Positions 1 through 5,546 of a stretch of DNA of 5,856 bases are shown piece after piece. The notes under the pieces are model-generated. The model was not told the DNA's origin. It did not search any database and saw only the letters and a program-made list of their open reading frames with translations. The DNA is from an uncultured Oscillospiraceae bacterium. GTDB taxonomy: Bacteria > Bacillota > Clostridia > Oscillospirales > Oscillospiraceae. The DNA is taken from NCBI GenBank assembly GCA_934572445.1, contig CAKTLD010000112.1:1-5856 (forward strand), in the 5' to 3' direction. Position numbers and translations under genes: made by a program. Numbering within the stretch: the first letter of the stretch is position 1; each line of letters opens with the position of its first letter.

Positions 1-290
1 CGCACTCCTGGGGCCGCTGCCGCGACTTCAACCTCATGCTCCGCAAGGGCAAGTGCGAGGGCAAGATGCGCGGCGAGACCCTCGCCGCCGGTGAGAGCAA
101 GACCGTTCACGGCAGCGAGGGCATGATGCTCATCTACTGCGGTGCGGGCGAGGTCAACGTCATTGTCGGCGAGGAGAGCATCGCGCTCAAGGCTGACGAG
201 GCCGTGCGCCTTGATGGTTTTGCGGGCGAGGTGAAGCTCTGCTCCAAGAGCGGGGCAAAGCTGATGCTCGCCAAGGCGAAGGCGATCTGA
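1..290 (+). CDS. HutD/Ves family protein, C-terminal part (5' end outside window)
   Basis: The frame is open from base 3 to the TGA at 288-290, so this is the C-terminal ~95 residues of a gene that starts before the window; the ATG at 36 is internal. The stretch begins HSWGRCRDFNLMLRKG. The RDFNLM core followed by a basic residue and Gly is the characteristic motif of the HutD/Ves family (PF05962), small cupin-like proteins of about 180-200 aa, so roughly the second half is present. In proteobacteria HutD is linked to histidine utilisation, where it is thought to limit hut operon activity; Ves in E. coli is a related protein. In Firmicutes such genes are often solitary, and no hut gene is visible here, so a role in histidine breakdown is not shown. 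The rest alternates short beta-like strands with Gly/Glu turns (LIYCGAGEVNVIVGEES), as expected for a cupin barrel. It ends directly at a strong terminator, so it is the last gene of its unit. Confidence 0.8.
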   Translation, partial: HSWGRCRDFNLMLRKGKCEGKMRGETLAAGESKTVHGSEGMMLIYCGAGEVNVIVGEESIALKADEAVRLDGFAGEVKLCSKSGAKLMLAKAKAI

Positions 291-299
291 GAGAAGATC

Positions 300-334
300 A
301 AAAAAGGGAGAGGTAAAGCGCCTCTCCCTTTTTT
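300..334. terminator. Bidirectional intrinsic terminator between convergent genes
   Basis: A perfect 14-bp stem pairs 300-313 (six A, then GGGAGAGG) with 321-334 (CCTCTCCC, then six T) around a 7-nt loop, TAAAGCG. Because the stem base is A6/T6, the structure gives a G/C-rich hairpin followed by a U-run on either strand. It begins 9 nt after the stop of the HutD-like gene on the + strand. On the - strand it overlaps the stop codon (333-335) of the 41-aa gene. One structure therefore closes both convergent units. Confidence 0.93.
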
Positions 335-458
335 AACATTCAAAATCGTTGGAGTCCTTGTCCAGCGGCTTGCAGAAGTGATTAAGGGCAACGAAAACGG
401 CGGCTGCCGCCGCGAGAACGGCAAGAACGGTGATGAAAAGGGAGATGCACTTTTTCAT
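333..458 (-). CDS. 41-aa single-TM small protein, function unknown
   Basis: On the - strand an ATG at 458-456 opens a 41-codon frame ending TAA at 335-333. The product starts MKKCISLFITVLAVLAAAAA, continues VFVALNHFCKPLDKD and ends SNDFEC. Residues 5-26 are one hydrophobic, Ala/Val/Leu-rich segment after a KK start. A short charged tail with Asp, Lys and Cys (C29, C41) follows. AGGAGG at 471-466 lies 7 nt before the ATG, an excellent ribosome binding site. The gene lies 35 nt downstream of the 166-aa gene on the same strand and runs into the terminator stem, so the two likely form one operon. Orientation rule and tail make a membrane-anchored peptide with an outside C-terminus likely, but a cleaved signal-like peptide is also possible. 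I do not recognise a family; similar MKK-plus-TM micro-proteins are common in Clostridia. Confidence 0.75.
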   Translation of the reverse strand: MKKCISLFITVLAVLAAAAAVFVALNHFCKPLDKDSNDFEC

Positions 459-464
459 GATGAT

Positions 465-471
465 TCCTCCT
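465..471 (-). promoter_or_regulatory. Ribosome binding site of the 41-aa gene
   Basis: On the - strand this reads AGGAGGA, followed by six bases (ATCATC) and then ATG at 458. The near-perfect anti-16S match at normal spacing is the main support that the short frame is translated. Confidence 0.8.
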
Positions 472-493
472 GTTGAAAATAAAATGTGGGGTG

Positions 494-994
494 TTACGGT
501 TCAGAAGAGATGACGTTGTAGACCTGCTGTAAAAATGCGTCCTGATCTTGCGCGGTGCAGCGGAAGGACTTACCGTCGTAAGCGCGGAAGAGCTGCACTT
601 TTCCGAAAAAGTTCCTGCACTGGACGAACACGCCTTTTCCGGTGCTGCCGTCAGGGAAATCGGTCAGGTCGAAGCAGAAGCCGACCTCCCAGCGGAAGTC
701 GCCGTCCTGCGTGCGGTGGGTCGTGCCGTCCTGCGGCAGAAGATTGGCGAGCGAGCGGCGGAATTTCTGCTGGGCAAAAAGCGCGGTAAGCTGTGCGCAG
801 CGCGCGTCGTCCGCAGGGAATTCAAAGCGCGTGTCTTCCGCCTGCGGCGCGCGGAAATGATTGCCGAAAACGGACTGACACTGTGTGATGTCCGCCTCGC
901 AGAGTGCTTCGAGCGTCATCGGCCGCGTGTAGATCAAGGCTGCGAGGACGAGAACAGCGAGAATACCGAGGAAGAGAAGCCGTTTTTTCTTCAT
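494..994 (-). CDS. Membrane-anchored/exported six-cysteine protein, unknown function
   Basis: A 166-aa protein starts MKKKRLLFLGILAVLVLAAL. The lysine-rich start and hydrophobic residues 5-22 form one TM anchor or uncleaved signal; there is no lipobox cysteine close behind it. The rest (23-166) is soluble and, by the positive-inside rule, outside the membrane. It carries six cysteines (32, 39, 66, 107, 126, 146), an even number that could form disulfides or bind metal. A WEVGFCFDLTDFPDG segment (102-116) and FVQCRNFFGKVQLFRAYDGK (123-142) look like paired beta strands. The start is well supported by GAGGAGG at 1008-1002, 7 nt before the ATG. It is the first gene of a two-gene unit with the 41-aa gene, behind an ECF-type promoter. 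I do not recognise the family. The + strand frame opposite it is a GC-driven shadow. Confidence 0.85.
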   Translation of the reverse strand: MKKKRLLFLGILAVLVLAALIYTRPMTLEALCEADITQCQSVFGNHFRAPQAEDTRFEFPADDARCAQLTALFAQQKFRRSLANLLPQDGTTHRTQDGDFRWEVGFCFDLTDFPDGSTGKGVFVQCRNFFGKVQLFRAYDGKSFRCTAQDQDAFLQQVYNVISSEP

Positions 995-1029
995 GGGGAG
1001 ACCTCCTCAAAAGTTCTTCTACTCTCTTA

Positions 1030-1055
1030 GACGCAGAAAACGCAAAAAAGTGTCA
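1030..1055 (-). promoter_or_regulatory. Probable ECF sigma factor promoter for the 166-aa/41-aa unit
   Basis: Read on the - strand, TGACAC (1055-1050) is followed by a 16-nt spacer and CGTC (1033-1030). This is the arrangement known for Gram-positive ECF sigma promoters (for example TGAAAC-N16-CGTC/CGTA in Bacillus). The spacer opens with a run of six T, a feature that favours ECF promoters. Transcription would begin near 1022-1024, leaving a leader of about 28 nt that contains the ribosome binding site at 1008-1002. No good housekeeping -10 is present at the right place; the nearest, TCTAAG, needs a 19-nt spacer. The cognate sigma factor is not in this window. The assignment rests on motif and position only. 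Confidence 0.6.
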
Positions 1056-1110
1056 CGCTTTTGCAAATTTTTGAAGGAAGCATAAAAGGGGGCTATGCAC
1101 AACATAACAT

Positions 1111-1149
1111 GAAAGGCTGCGCTTTGCAAGTTTGCAAACGCAGCCTTTC
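1111..1149 (-). terminator. Long hairpin, probable terminator of the zinc-uptake operon
   Basis: GAAAGGCTGCG (1111-1121) pairs perfectly with CGCAGCCTTTC (1139-1149). The pairing continues through a bulged C1122 with TTTGCA (1123-1128) against TGCAAA (1133-1138), leaving a 4-nt loop AGTT. It lies 25 nt after the permease stop at 1174. On the - strand the following bases are ATGTTATGTTG, which are only moderately T-rich, so termination may be partial or factor-assisted. Position and stem strength make it the likely 3' end of the operon. Confidence 0.62.
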
Positions 1150-1173
1150 AGAAAATTTAAGATAAGAAGTGAG

Positions 1174-1986
1174 TCATCCCCGCCCGCGCCCAATCAGGCA
1201 GCAGAGGAGAAATGCCGCGAGGTCGCAGACGACGACCGTCGCGCCCACGGGGGTGGAGAGCAGATACGACCCCGTGAGGCCGAGGCAGAAGCACACGACC
1301 GAGAGCCCCGCGGCGAAGCACACAACAGAGCGGAAGCTCTTGAACACCCGCATCGCCGAGAGCGCGGGGAAAATGATGAGGCTTGAGAGCAGCATCGCGC
1401 CCATCATGCGCATGCCGAGCACAACCGCGAGCGCCGTCAGAACGGACAGGATCGTCTTGTACGTTCCCACGCGCACGCCCGTCGCGCGGGCGAAGGACTC
1501 GTCGAACGTGACGGAAAAGAGCTTGTGGTAGAAGAGAACATAGAGCGCGAGCACGCAGAGCGCGAGCGTGACGCTCAAAATGACGTCCGAGCGCGACATC
1601 GCGAGGATGCTGCCGAACATATAGCTGTCCACGTCCGTGGTCATGCCCGTCGTGAGCGAGGTGACGATGACGCCGATGGCGAGCGCCGAGGCGGAGAACA
1701 CCGCGATCATTGCGTCCGCGCTGACGCGGCTCTTTTCCGCGACGTGCATCAGAATAAATGCCGCGATGACGACGATGGGGATGGAGAACCACAGCGGCGC
1801 GAAGCCGCACGCCACCGCGACCGACAGCGCGCCGAACGACACATGGCTCAGTCCGTCGCCGATCATGGAGTAGCGCTTCAAGACGAGCGGCACGCCGAGC
1901 AGTGACGCGCACAGCGAGACCAAGATACCGACGACGAACGCGCGCACGATGAAGGGGTAGGCGAACATCGAGAGAAGCAGCTTCAT
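1174..1986 (-). CDS. znuB: Zinc ABC transporter permease (ZnuB type, ABC-3 family)
   Basis: A 270-aa, almost wholly hydrophobic protein of normal length for the ABC-3 family (PF00950), which forms the membrane channel of zinc/manganese importers. Family landmarks are visible: PLVLKRYSMIGDGLSHVSFGALSVA (33-57) after the first helix, the cytoplasmic segment SVTFDESFARATGV (158-171) that faces the ATPase, and GMRMMGAMLLSSLIIFPALSA (191-211). About eight TM helices can be drawn, the last ending near the C-terminus. It works with the ZnuC-type ATPase and the ZnuA-type lipoprotein encoded upstream. Its ATG overlaps the ATPase stop as ATGA (1986-1983), and GGAGGTGA (2000-1993) inside the end of the ATPase gene serves as its ribosome binding site, so translation is coupled. 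It is the last gene of the operon. Sequence alone cannot fully separate zinc from manganese; the operon's Fur-family gene and His-rich lipoprotein favour zinc. Confidence 0.93.
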   Translation of the reverse strand: MKLLLSMFAYPFIVRAFVVGILVSLCASLLGVPLVLKRYSMIGDGLSHVSFGALSVAVACGFAPLWFSIPIVVIAAFILMHVAEKSRVSADAMIAVFSASALAIGVIVTSLTTGMTTDVDSYMFGSILAMSRSDVILSVTLALCVLALYVLFYHKLFSVTFDESFARATGVRVGTYKTILSVLTALAVVLGMRMMGAMLLSSLIIFPALSAMRVFKSFRSVVCFAAGLSVVCFCLGLTGSYLLSTPVGATVVVCDLAAFLLCCLIGRGRG

Positions 1987-2693
1987 GCCCTGTCACCTCC
2001 AAACCGTTTTCCGGCGGGCGAAGACAAGAACTCGTTCACCGTACCGTAAAAGCAGCCCGCGCGGTCGACGCAGAGGATGTGCTTGGCCTCGCGCAGGGCG
2101 TTTTCGATGTCGTGCGTGACCATGATGATGGCCATGCCCTCGCGCTCGTTGAGGTAGCGCAGCGTTTTGTAGAGGTCCTGCATGCTTGCGGGATCGAGGC
2201 CCGTGACCGGCTCGTCGAGGATGAGCAGGTCGTTTGCCGCGCACAGGGCGCGCGCGAGCAGCACGCGCTGCTGCTGCCCGCCCGAGAGCTCGCGGTAGCA
2301 CTTGTCCTTGAGCTCCAGCACGCCGAGCTTGCCGAGGTTCATCAGCGCCGTTGAGCGTTCCTCCGCCGTGTAGAAAAAGCGCGCGCGGCGGTTCGAAAAG
2401 CCCGAGAGCACGACCTCTGTGACCGTTGCGGGAAAGTCGCGCTGCGTGGGCGTCTGCTGGGGCAGATACCCGAGCCGCCCTTCGCGCTGGGCGGGGCAGT
2501 CGATCCTGCCCGCAAGGGGCGAGAGAAGCCCCAAAAGAGACCGCAGCAGCGTCGATTTGCCGCTGCCGTTCTCGCCGACGATGCAGAGGTAGTCCCCCGC
2601 GCGGACGGTGAGGGTCAGGTGCTCCAAAAGCGGTTTATGCTCGTAGCCGAGCGTGACGTCCTCGCACGCGAGGACGATGGGCGTTTCGTTCAT
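1983..2693 (-). CDS. znuC: Zinc ABC transporter ATP-binding protein (ZnuC type)
   Basis: A 236-aa ABC ATPase with every catalytic motif intact: Walker A GENGSGKST (40-48), Q-loop YLPQQ (76-80), signature LSGGQQQR (136-143), Walker B LLILDEP (156-162) and H-loop histidine in MVTHD (H194). It would power metal import from the cytoplasmic face as a dimer on the ZnuB-type permease. The sequence LGYLPQQTPTQRDFPATVTEVVLSG resembles the metal-type (ZnuC/MntB/TroB) subfamily, where this region is well conserved. The start codon ATG (2693-2691) overlaps the stop of the binding-protein gene as ATGA, with a purine-rich AAAGGGG site 8 nt before it. The stop overlaps the permease start in the same way. 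Nothing is truncated or unusual. Confidence 0.94.
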   Translation of the reverse strand: MNETPIVLACEDVTLGYEHKPLLEHLTLTVRAGDYLCIVGENGSGKSTLLRSLLGLLSPLAGRIDCPAQREGRLGYLPQQTPTQRDFPATVTEVVLSGFSNRRARFFYTAEERSTALMNLGKLGVLELKDKCYRELSGGQQQRVLLARALCAANDLLILDEPVTGLDPASMQDLYKTLRYLNEREGMAIIMVTHDIENALREAKHILCVDRAGCFYGTVNEFLSSPAGKRFGGDRA

Positions 2694-3679
2694 TCGTTGA
2701 GCCCCTTTCTGAGCGCGTCATAGTTGCGCTCCATGAGCGTGAGGTAGGTCTCGCCCGCGTCAAAATCCGCGCGAGAGACGGTCTGCATCGAGTACAAGGT
2801 TTCGACCGCCGCACCGGTGCACTCGCTCACCACGGCGGCGACCTTTTTCGTGCCGAAGTCGATGGTGTAGACCACGGGGATGTCCTCGTCCTCCACCTTG
2901 TCGATGAGGTACTTGATGGTGGCGAGCGACGGCTCGGTGTCGCCCGAGCAGCCGTGGAACGCCGCGCGGTAGTCAAGGCCGAATTCGCGGCAGAAGTAGA
3001 GCATCGGGAAGCGGTCAGCGAAGACTAAAAGCTTGCGCGGCGCGCTTTCGCAGAGCGAGGCAAAGCGTGCGTCCAGCGCTTCAAGCTGCGCGCAGTAATC
3101 ATCGCAGTTCGCGCGGTAGAAGTCCTCGTTTGCGGGATCGGTCTTGCAGATCGCGTCGCAGACGGCGCGGCAGAGGACAATGGCGTTTTTCGGCGAGGTC
3201 CAGATGTGCTCGTCGTATTCGACCTCGTCGCTGTCGCGCTCGTCCTCCCCGTGGTCGTGGTCATCATGGCTGTCGTGGTCGTGATCGTCCGCGCCCTGCA
3301 TGCCCTCGACATATTCCTCGCCGAGCGCGTCGACATAGTCCATCATGCGCACAGTGACAGAGATATTTTCACCCGCTGCGGCGAGCATTTCATCGACCCA
3401 ATACTCCCCCTCACCGCCGTTGTAGAGGAAGACGTCGGCTTCGGAGATCGTCACAGCGTCGAGCGGCGTGGGCTCAAAGCTGTGCGCCTCGCGCCCCGGC
3501 GAGAGCAGGAGCGTCACGTCCGCGCGGTCGCCGACGATGGCGCGGGCGAAGTCATAATAGGGGAAAAGCGTCGCGACGATCTGGATTTTGCTGTCGTCCG
3601 CCTTTTCCACAGGCGCGGCGCAGGCGGCGAGGGAAAGGATAAGCGCGAACGCGGCGAGCAGAGCGTACAGCCGCCTCAT
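2690..3679 (-). CDS. znuA: Zinc ABC transporter substrate-binding lipoprotein (ZnuA type)
   Basis: I start this at 3679, giving 329 aa: the ATG overlaps the repressor stop as ATGA, and the product then opens with a proper lipoprotein signal, MRRLYALLAAFALILSLAAC, with lipobox LAAC (17-20) and lipidated C20. A longer reading from 3769 would run 90 nt into the upstream gene and bury the signal. The mature protein belongs to the ZnuA/TroA cluster A-I binding proteins (PF01297). It captures metal at the outer face of the membrane and hands it to the ZnuB-type permease. Visible ligands or landmarks: H66 in GREAHSFEPTP, a His/Asp-rich loop 131-144 (five His) typical of zinc rather than manganese binders, and H158 in DEHIWTSP. 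The usual third His (in HxAFGYF) is replaced by Asp: ADRFPMLYFCREFGL (221-235). This looks like a clostridial subtype. D274 in IDFGTKK may be the fourth ligand. Confidence 0.92.
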   Translation of the reverse strand: MRRLYALLAAFALILSLAACAAPVEKADDSKIQIVATLFPYYDFARAIVGDRADVTLLLSPGREAHSFEPTPLDAVTISEADVFLYNGGEGEYWVDEMLAAAGENISVTVRMMDYVDALGEEYVEGMQGADDHDHDSHDDHDHGEDERDSDEVEYDEHIWTSPKNAIVLCRAVCDAICKTDPANEDFYRANCDDYCAQLEALDARFASLCESAPRKLLVFADRFPMLYFCREFGLDYRAAFHGCSGDTEPSLATIKYLIDKVEDEDIPVVYTIDFGTKKVAAVVSECTGAAVETLYSMQTVSRADFDAGETYLTLMERNYDALRKGLNE

Positions 3680-4089
3680 GTGCGCGCCTCCCGCGCCTGC
3701 TTCAGGCAGTGCGCGCAGGTGCCGTAGAGCATCGTGCGCCGCGGGTCCACGGTGAAGCCGTGTTCCCACTCAAGGTGCTCGTACAGCGGCATGAGCTGCT
3801 CGCAGTCGATGTGCTCGATGCGGCCGCACTGCTCGCACTTCAAGAGGAAACACTCACCGCAGGACTCGTGCTCGCAGTAGCGGTAGAACGCGCCCTCCTC
3901 GGTCACGGCCTTGTGGACGTGGCCCTGGTGCTCCAGCTTTTCCAGCTGCCGGTAGACGGTGGCGAGGCCGACGCTCTCACCGCCGCGGCGCAGCTCGTCG
4001 AGCAGCGTGTTCGCGCTCACACATTCGCCGTGGTGCGCGGCGATGCACTGGAGCACAGCCTTCTGCTGCTTGGTGATATAGGTTGCCAT
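3676..4089 (-). CDS. zur: Fur family transcriptional repressor, Zur-like
   Basis: A 137-aa Fur-family protein of normal length. An N-terminal winged helix (about 1-80) carries the recognition segment GLATVYRQLEKLEHQG (41-56). The C-terminal dimer domain has the structural zinc site C85xxC88 (CEQCGRIEHIDC) and C125xxC128 (GTCAHC), plus the conserved H110-G-F. Being first in a znuACB operon, with a Fur-type palindrome over the promoter, it is most likely a zinc-sensing Zur that represses its own operon when zinc is plentiful; Fur or PerR function cannot be excluded from sequence alone. The ATG at 4089 has GGGAGGT (4100-4094) just upstream. Odd point: where relatives carry a C-H-E-H-F-H-L-K-C pattern, this protein reads C77-G-E-C80-F-L-L-K-C85, so the His-based sensing ligands are lost and cysteines are gained (also C72, C96). 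Confidence 0.9.
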   Translation of the reverse strand: MATYITKQQKAVLQCIAAHHGECVSANTLLDELRRGGESVGLATVYRQLEKLEHQGHVHKAVTEEGAFYRYCEHESCGECFLLKCEQCGRIEHIDCEQLMPLYEHLEWEHGFTVDPRRTMLYGTCAHCLKQAREART

Positions 4090-4138
4090 AAGGACCTCCC
4101 GAAAGCGAAAATGGCGCCCGACGCGCGGGCAGAAAATG

Positions 4139-4163
4139 GAAATTGAAAATGAAAATCAATTTC
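4139..4163. promoter_or_regulatory. Probable Zur/Fur operator
   Basis: GAAATTGA (4139-4146) and TCAATTTC (4156-4163) form a perfect 8-bp inverted repeat with a 9-nt spacer. Nested in it, TGAAAATGAAAATCA (4144-4158) matches the 7-1-7 Fur-family box TGATAATNATTATCA at 11 of 14 half-site positions. The element covers the predicted transcription start of the zinc operon (about 4159) and the first 20 transcribed bases, a standard place for repression. It is AT-rich in an otherwise GC-rich region. Confidence 0.72.
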
Positions 4164-4165
4164 AA

Positions 4166-4193
4166 ATTATAGCCGAAAATTTTTGTGTGTCAA
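4166..4193 (-). promoter_or_regulatory. Consensus housekeeping promoter of the zinc operon
   Basis: On the - strand TTGACA (4193-4188), a 16-nt spacer and TATAAT (4171-4166) are both perfect matches to the vegetative sigma consensus. The predicted start is near 4159, giving a leader of about 70 nt before the repressor ATG at 4089. The leader contains a small GC hairpin (GCCCG/CGGGC at 4116-4130, loop of five). Such a strong promoter needs tight repression, consistent with the operator placed over the start site. Confidence 0.88.
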
Positions 4194-4213
4194 CCCTTTT
4201 ACCGGAGCAAATC

Positions 4214-4242
4214 TTGCCTTTTGCCGTCAAAAATGGTAGAGT
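4214..4242 (+). promoter_or_regulatory. Possible promoter of the alcohol dehydrogenase gene
   Basis: TTGCCT (4214-4219), a 17-nt spacer and TAGAGT (4237-4242) match the consensus at four of six bases each. TGG just before the -10 gives an extended -10. The start would be near 4249, about 100 nt before the ATG. It is back-to-back with the zinc operon promoter, with only about 20 bp between the two -35 elements. Confidence 0.42.
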
Positions 4243-4276
4243 AAGAGGCGAAAAACGCCGTTTTGCGAAAGTGCGT

Positions 4277-4293
4277 GCCCAAAGATTTTGGGC
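4277..4293 (+). other. Leader hairpin upstream of the alcohol dehydrogenase
   Basis: GCCCAAA (4277-4283) and TTTGGGC (4287-4293) form a 7-bp perfect stem with a 3-nt loop, GAT. It is not followed by a T-run, so it is not an intrinsic terminator. It lies in the predicted 5' leader, 38 nt before the Shine-Dalgarno sequence, and may stabilise the mRNA. No known riboswitch class is recognised around it. Confidence 0.4.
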
Positions 4294-4349
4294 GGCGGCG
4301 GAGATGAATGATCCTGCGTGCGATCAGAACAAAGGAGAAAACGCAATTT

Positions 4350-5513
4350 ATGGATAATTTTTACTATCACGTTCCGACCGATATCTACTTTGGCAGGGGC
4401 CAGATCAAAAACCTCGGCAGCCGCATGGCGGCGCTGAGCAAAAACGTGCTGCTCGTTTACGGCGGCGGCAGCATCAAGCGCAGCGGACTTTACGACGAGG
4501 TCACCGCGCAGCTCACGGGTGCGGGCGTTGAGTGGGCGGAGCTCTCCGGCGTGGAGCCGAACCCGCGTATCCAGTCGGTGCGCCGCGGCGTGGCGCTCTG
4601 CCGCGAGAAGGGGCTGACGGCGGTGCTCGCCGTGGGCGGCGGCAGCACGATCGACTGCGCGAAGATGGTGGCGGCCGGCGCGTGCTACGACGGTGACGCG
4701 TGGGACCTTGTGCTCGACCGCAGGAAGCTGACGGCGGCGCTGCCCATTGCGGCGGTGCTGACGAACGCGGCCACCGGGTCGGAAATGGACGGTTTTGCCG
4801 TGATCTCGGATATGGAAAAGAACGAAAAGTGGGGCACGGGCAACGACCACACCAAGCCGGTGTTCTCCATCCTTGACCCGACGTACAGCATGTCCCTGCC
4901 CGCCTACCAGACCGCGAGCGGCGCATCGGATATCATGAGCCACACGTTTGAAAATTATTTCAACCGCACGAAGGGCGCGTATCTTCAGTCGCGCCTTGCC
5001 GAAGGCGTGCTGAAGACCTGCATCCACTATACGCCCATCGCCCTCGCCGAGCCGGATCACTACGAGGCGCGCGCCAATCTGATGTGGGCCTCGAGCCTTG
5101 CGATCAACGGCCTGCTGGACTGCGGCGAGAGCACGGCCTGGTCCGTGCATGCGATCGAGCATGAGCTGAGCGCCTTCTACGATATCACGCATGGCGCGGG
5201 TCTTGCACTGCTCACGCCCTACTGGATGGAGTATGTCCTGCGCGAGGAGACGGTGTGGAAATTCGTGGAGTACGGTGTGAATGTCTGGGGCATCGACGCG
5301 CAGCGCGAGCCCATGGAGATCGCCCGCGCGGCCATCGACAAAACGCGCGCATTTTTCACCAGCATCGGGATGCCCGCGCATCTGCGCGAGCTCGATATCG
5401 ACGACACACACTTCGACGTCATGGCCGAAAAGGCCGCGAACGGTGGGCTTGCAAACGGCTTCGTGCCGCTCAAGAAGCAGGATGTGCTGAACATCCTGCG
5501 CATGGCGCTGTAA
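4350..5513 (+). CDS. Iron-containing alcohol dehydrogenase, YqhD/BdhA type (butanol dehydrogenase-like)
   Basis: A 387-aa group III (Fe-ADH, PF00465) dehydrogenase of the NAD(P)H-dependent butanol dehydrogenase/YqhD branch, cytoplasmic, expected to reduce aldehydes to alcohols. The cofactor-binding part shows VYGGGSIKRSG (36-46) and LAVGGGSTIDCAK (93-105). The metal ligands D194, H198 (SDIMSHTFENYF), H267 (HAIEHE) and H281 (THGAGLALLTP) fall at the same numbers as the zinc ligands reported for E. coli YqhD, so the active site is complete. The start at 4350 is chosen because the family begins MxNFxYxxPT and AAAGGAG lies at 4331-4337 (12-nt spacing); an upstream ATG at 4308 would add 14 unconserved residues with a poorly spaced GGAG. 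Substrate and cofactor (NADPH or NADH) cannot be settled here. It is followed 33 nt later by a small zinc-ribbon gene and is divergent from the zinc operon. Confidence 0.92.
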   Translation: MDNFYYHVPTDIYFGRGQIKNLGSRMAALSKNVLLVYGGGSIKRSGLYDEVTAQLTGAGVEWAELSGVEPNPRIQSVRRGVALCREKGLTAVLAVGGGSTIDCAKMVAAGACYDGDAWDLVLDRRKLTAALPIAAVLTNAATGSEMDGFAVISDMEKNEKWGTGNDHTKPVFSILDPTYSMSLPAYQTASGASDIMSHTFENYFNRTKGAYLQSRLAEGVLKTCIHYTPIALAEPDHYEARANLMWASSLAINGLLDCGESTAWSVHAIEHELSAFYDITHGAGLALLTPYWMEYVLREETVWKFVEYGVNVWGIDAQREPMEIARAAIDKTRAFFTSIGMPAHLRELDIDDTHFDVMAEKAANGGLANGFVPLKKQDVLNILRMAL

Positions 5514-5546
5514 AATAAAGCTGTGAAACAGGAAAGGAGATCCGAC

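Noticed and set aside
548..1030. 160-codon + strand frame opposite the 166-aa gene
   Set aside because: The - strand gene has a strong ribosome binding site, a TM start and an upstream promoter; the + frame has none of these and has shadow-type composition.
1157..2002. 281-codon - strand frame overlapping the permease gene
   Set aside because: It is an Arg/His-rich out-of-frame reading of the permease gene, whose own frame gives a perfect ABC-3 membrane protein.
3248..3289. GAC/CAC-rich quasi-repeat
   Set aside because: It is the coding sequence of the His/Asp-rich metal loop of the ZnuA-type protein, not a DNA repeat element.
3680..3769. N-terminal extension of the ZnuA-type protein by 30 residues
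   Set aside because: It reads inside the repressor gene, puts the lipoprotein signal in the middle of the protein, and ignores the ATGA overlap at 3679 seen at the other junctions too.
4090..4160. Possible riboswitch in the zinc operon leader
   Set aside because: The leader is only about 70 nt, with one 5-bp hairpin and no terminator or known aptamer pattern; repression at the operator explains regulation.
4247..4270. GGCG-AAAAA-CGCC-GTTTTG as an early terminator for the dehydrogenase
   Set aside because: The stem is only 4 bp and the T-run is four, too weak to call.
4136..4357. 73-codon + strand frame between the divergent units
   Set aside because: It covers the operator and both promoters, has no good ribosome binding site, and its end overlaps the dehydrogenase start.
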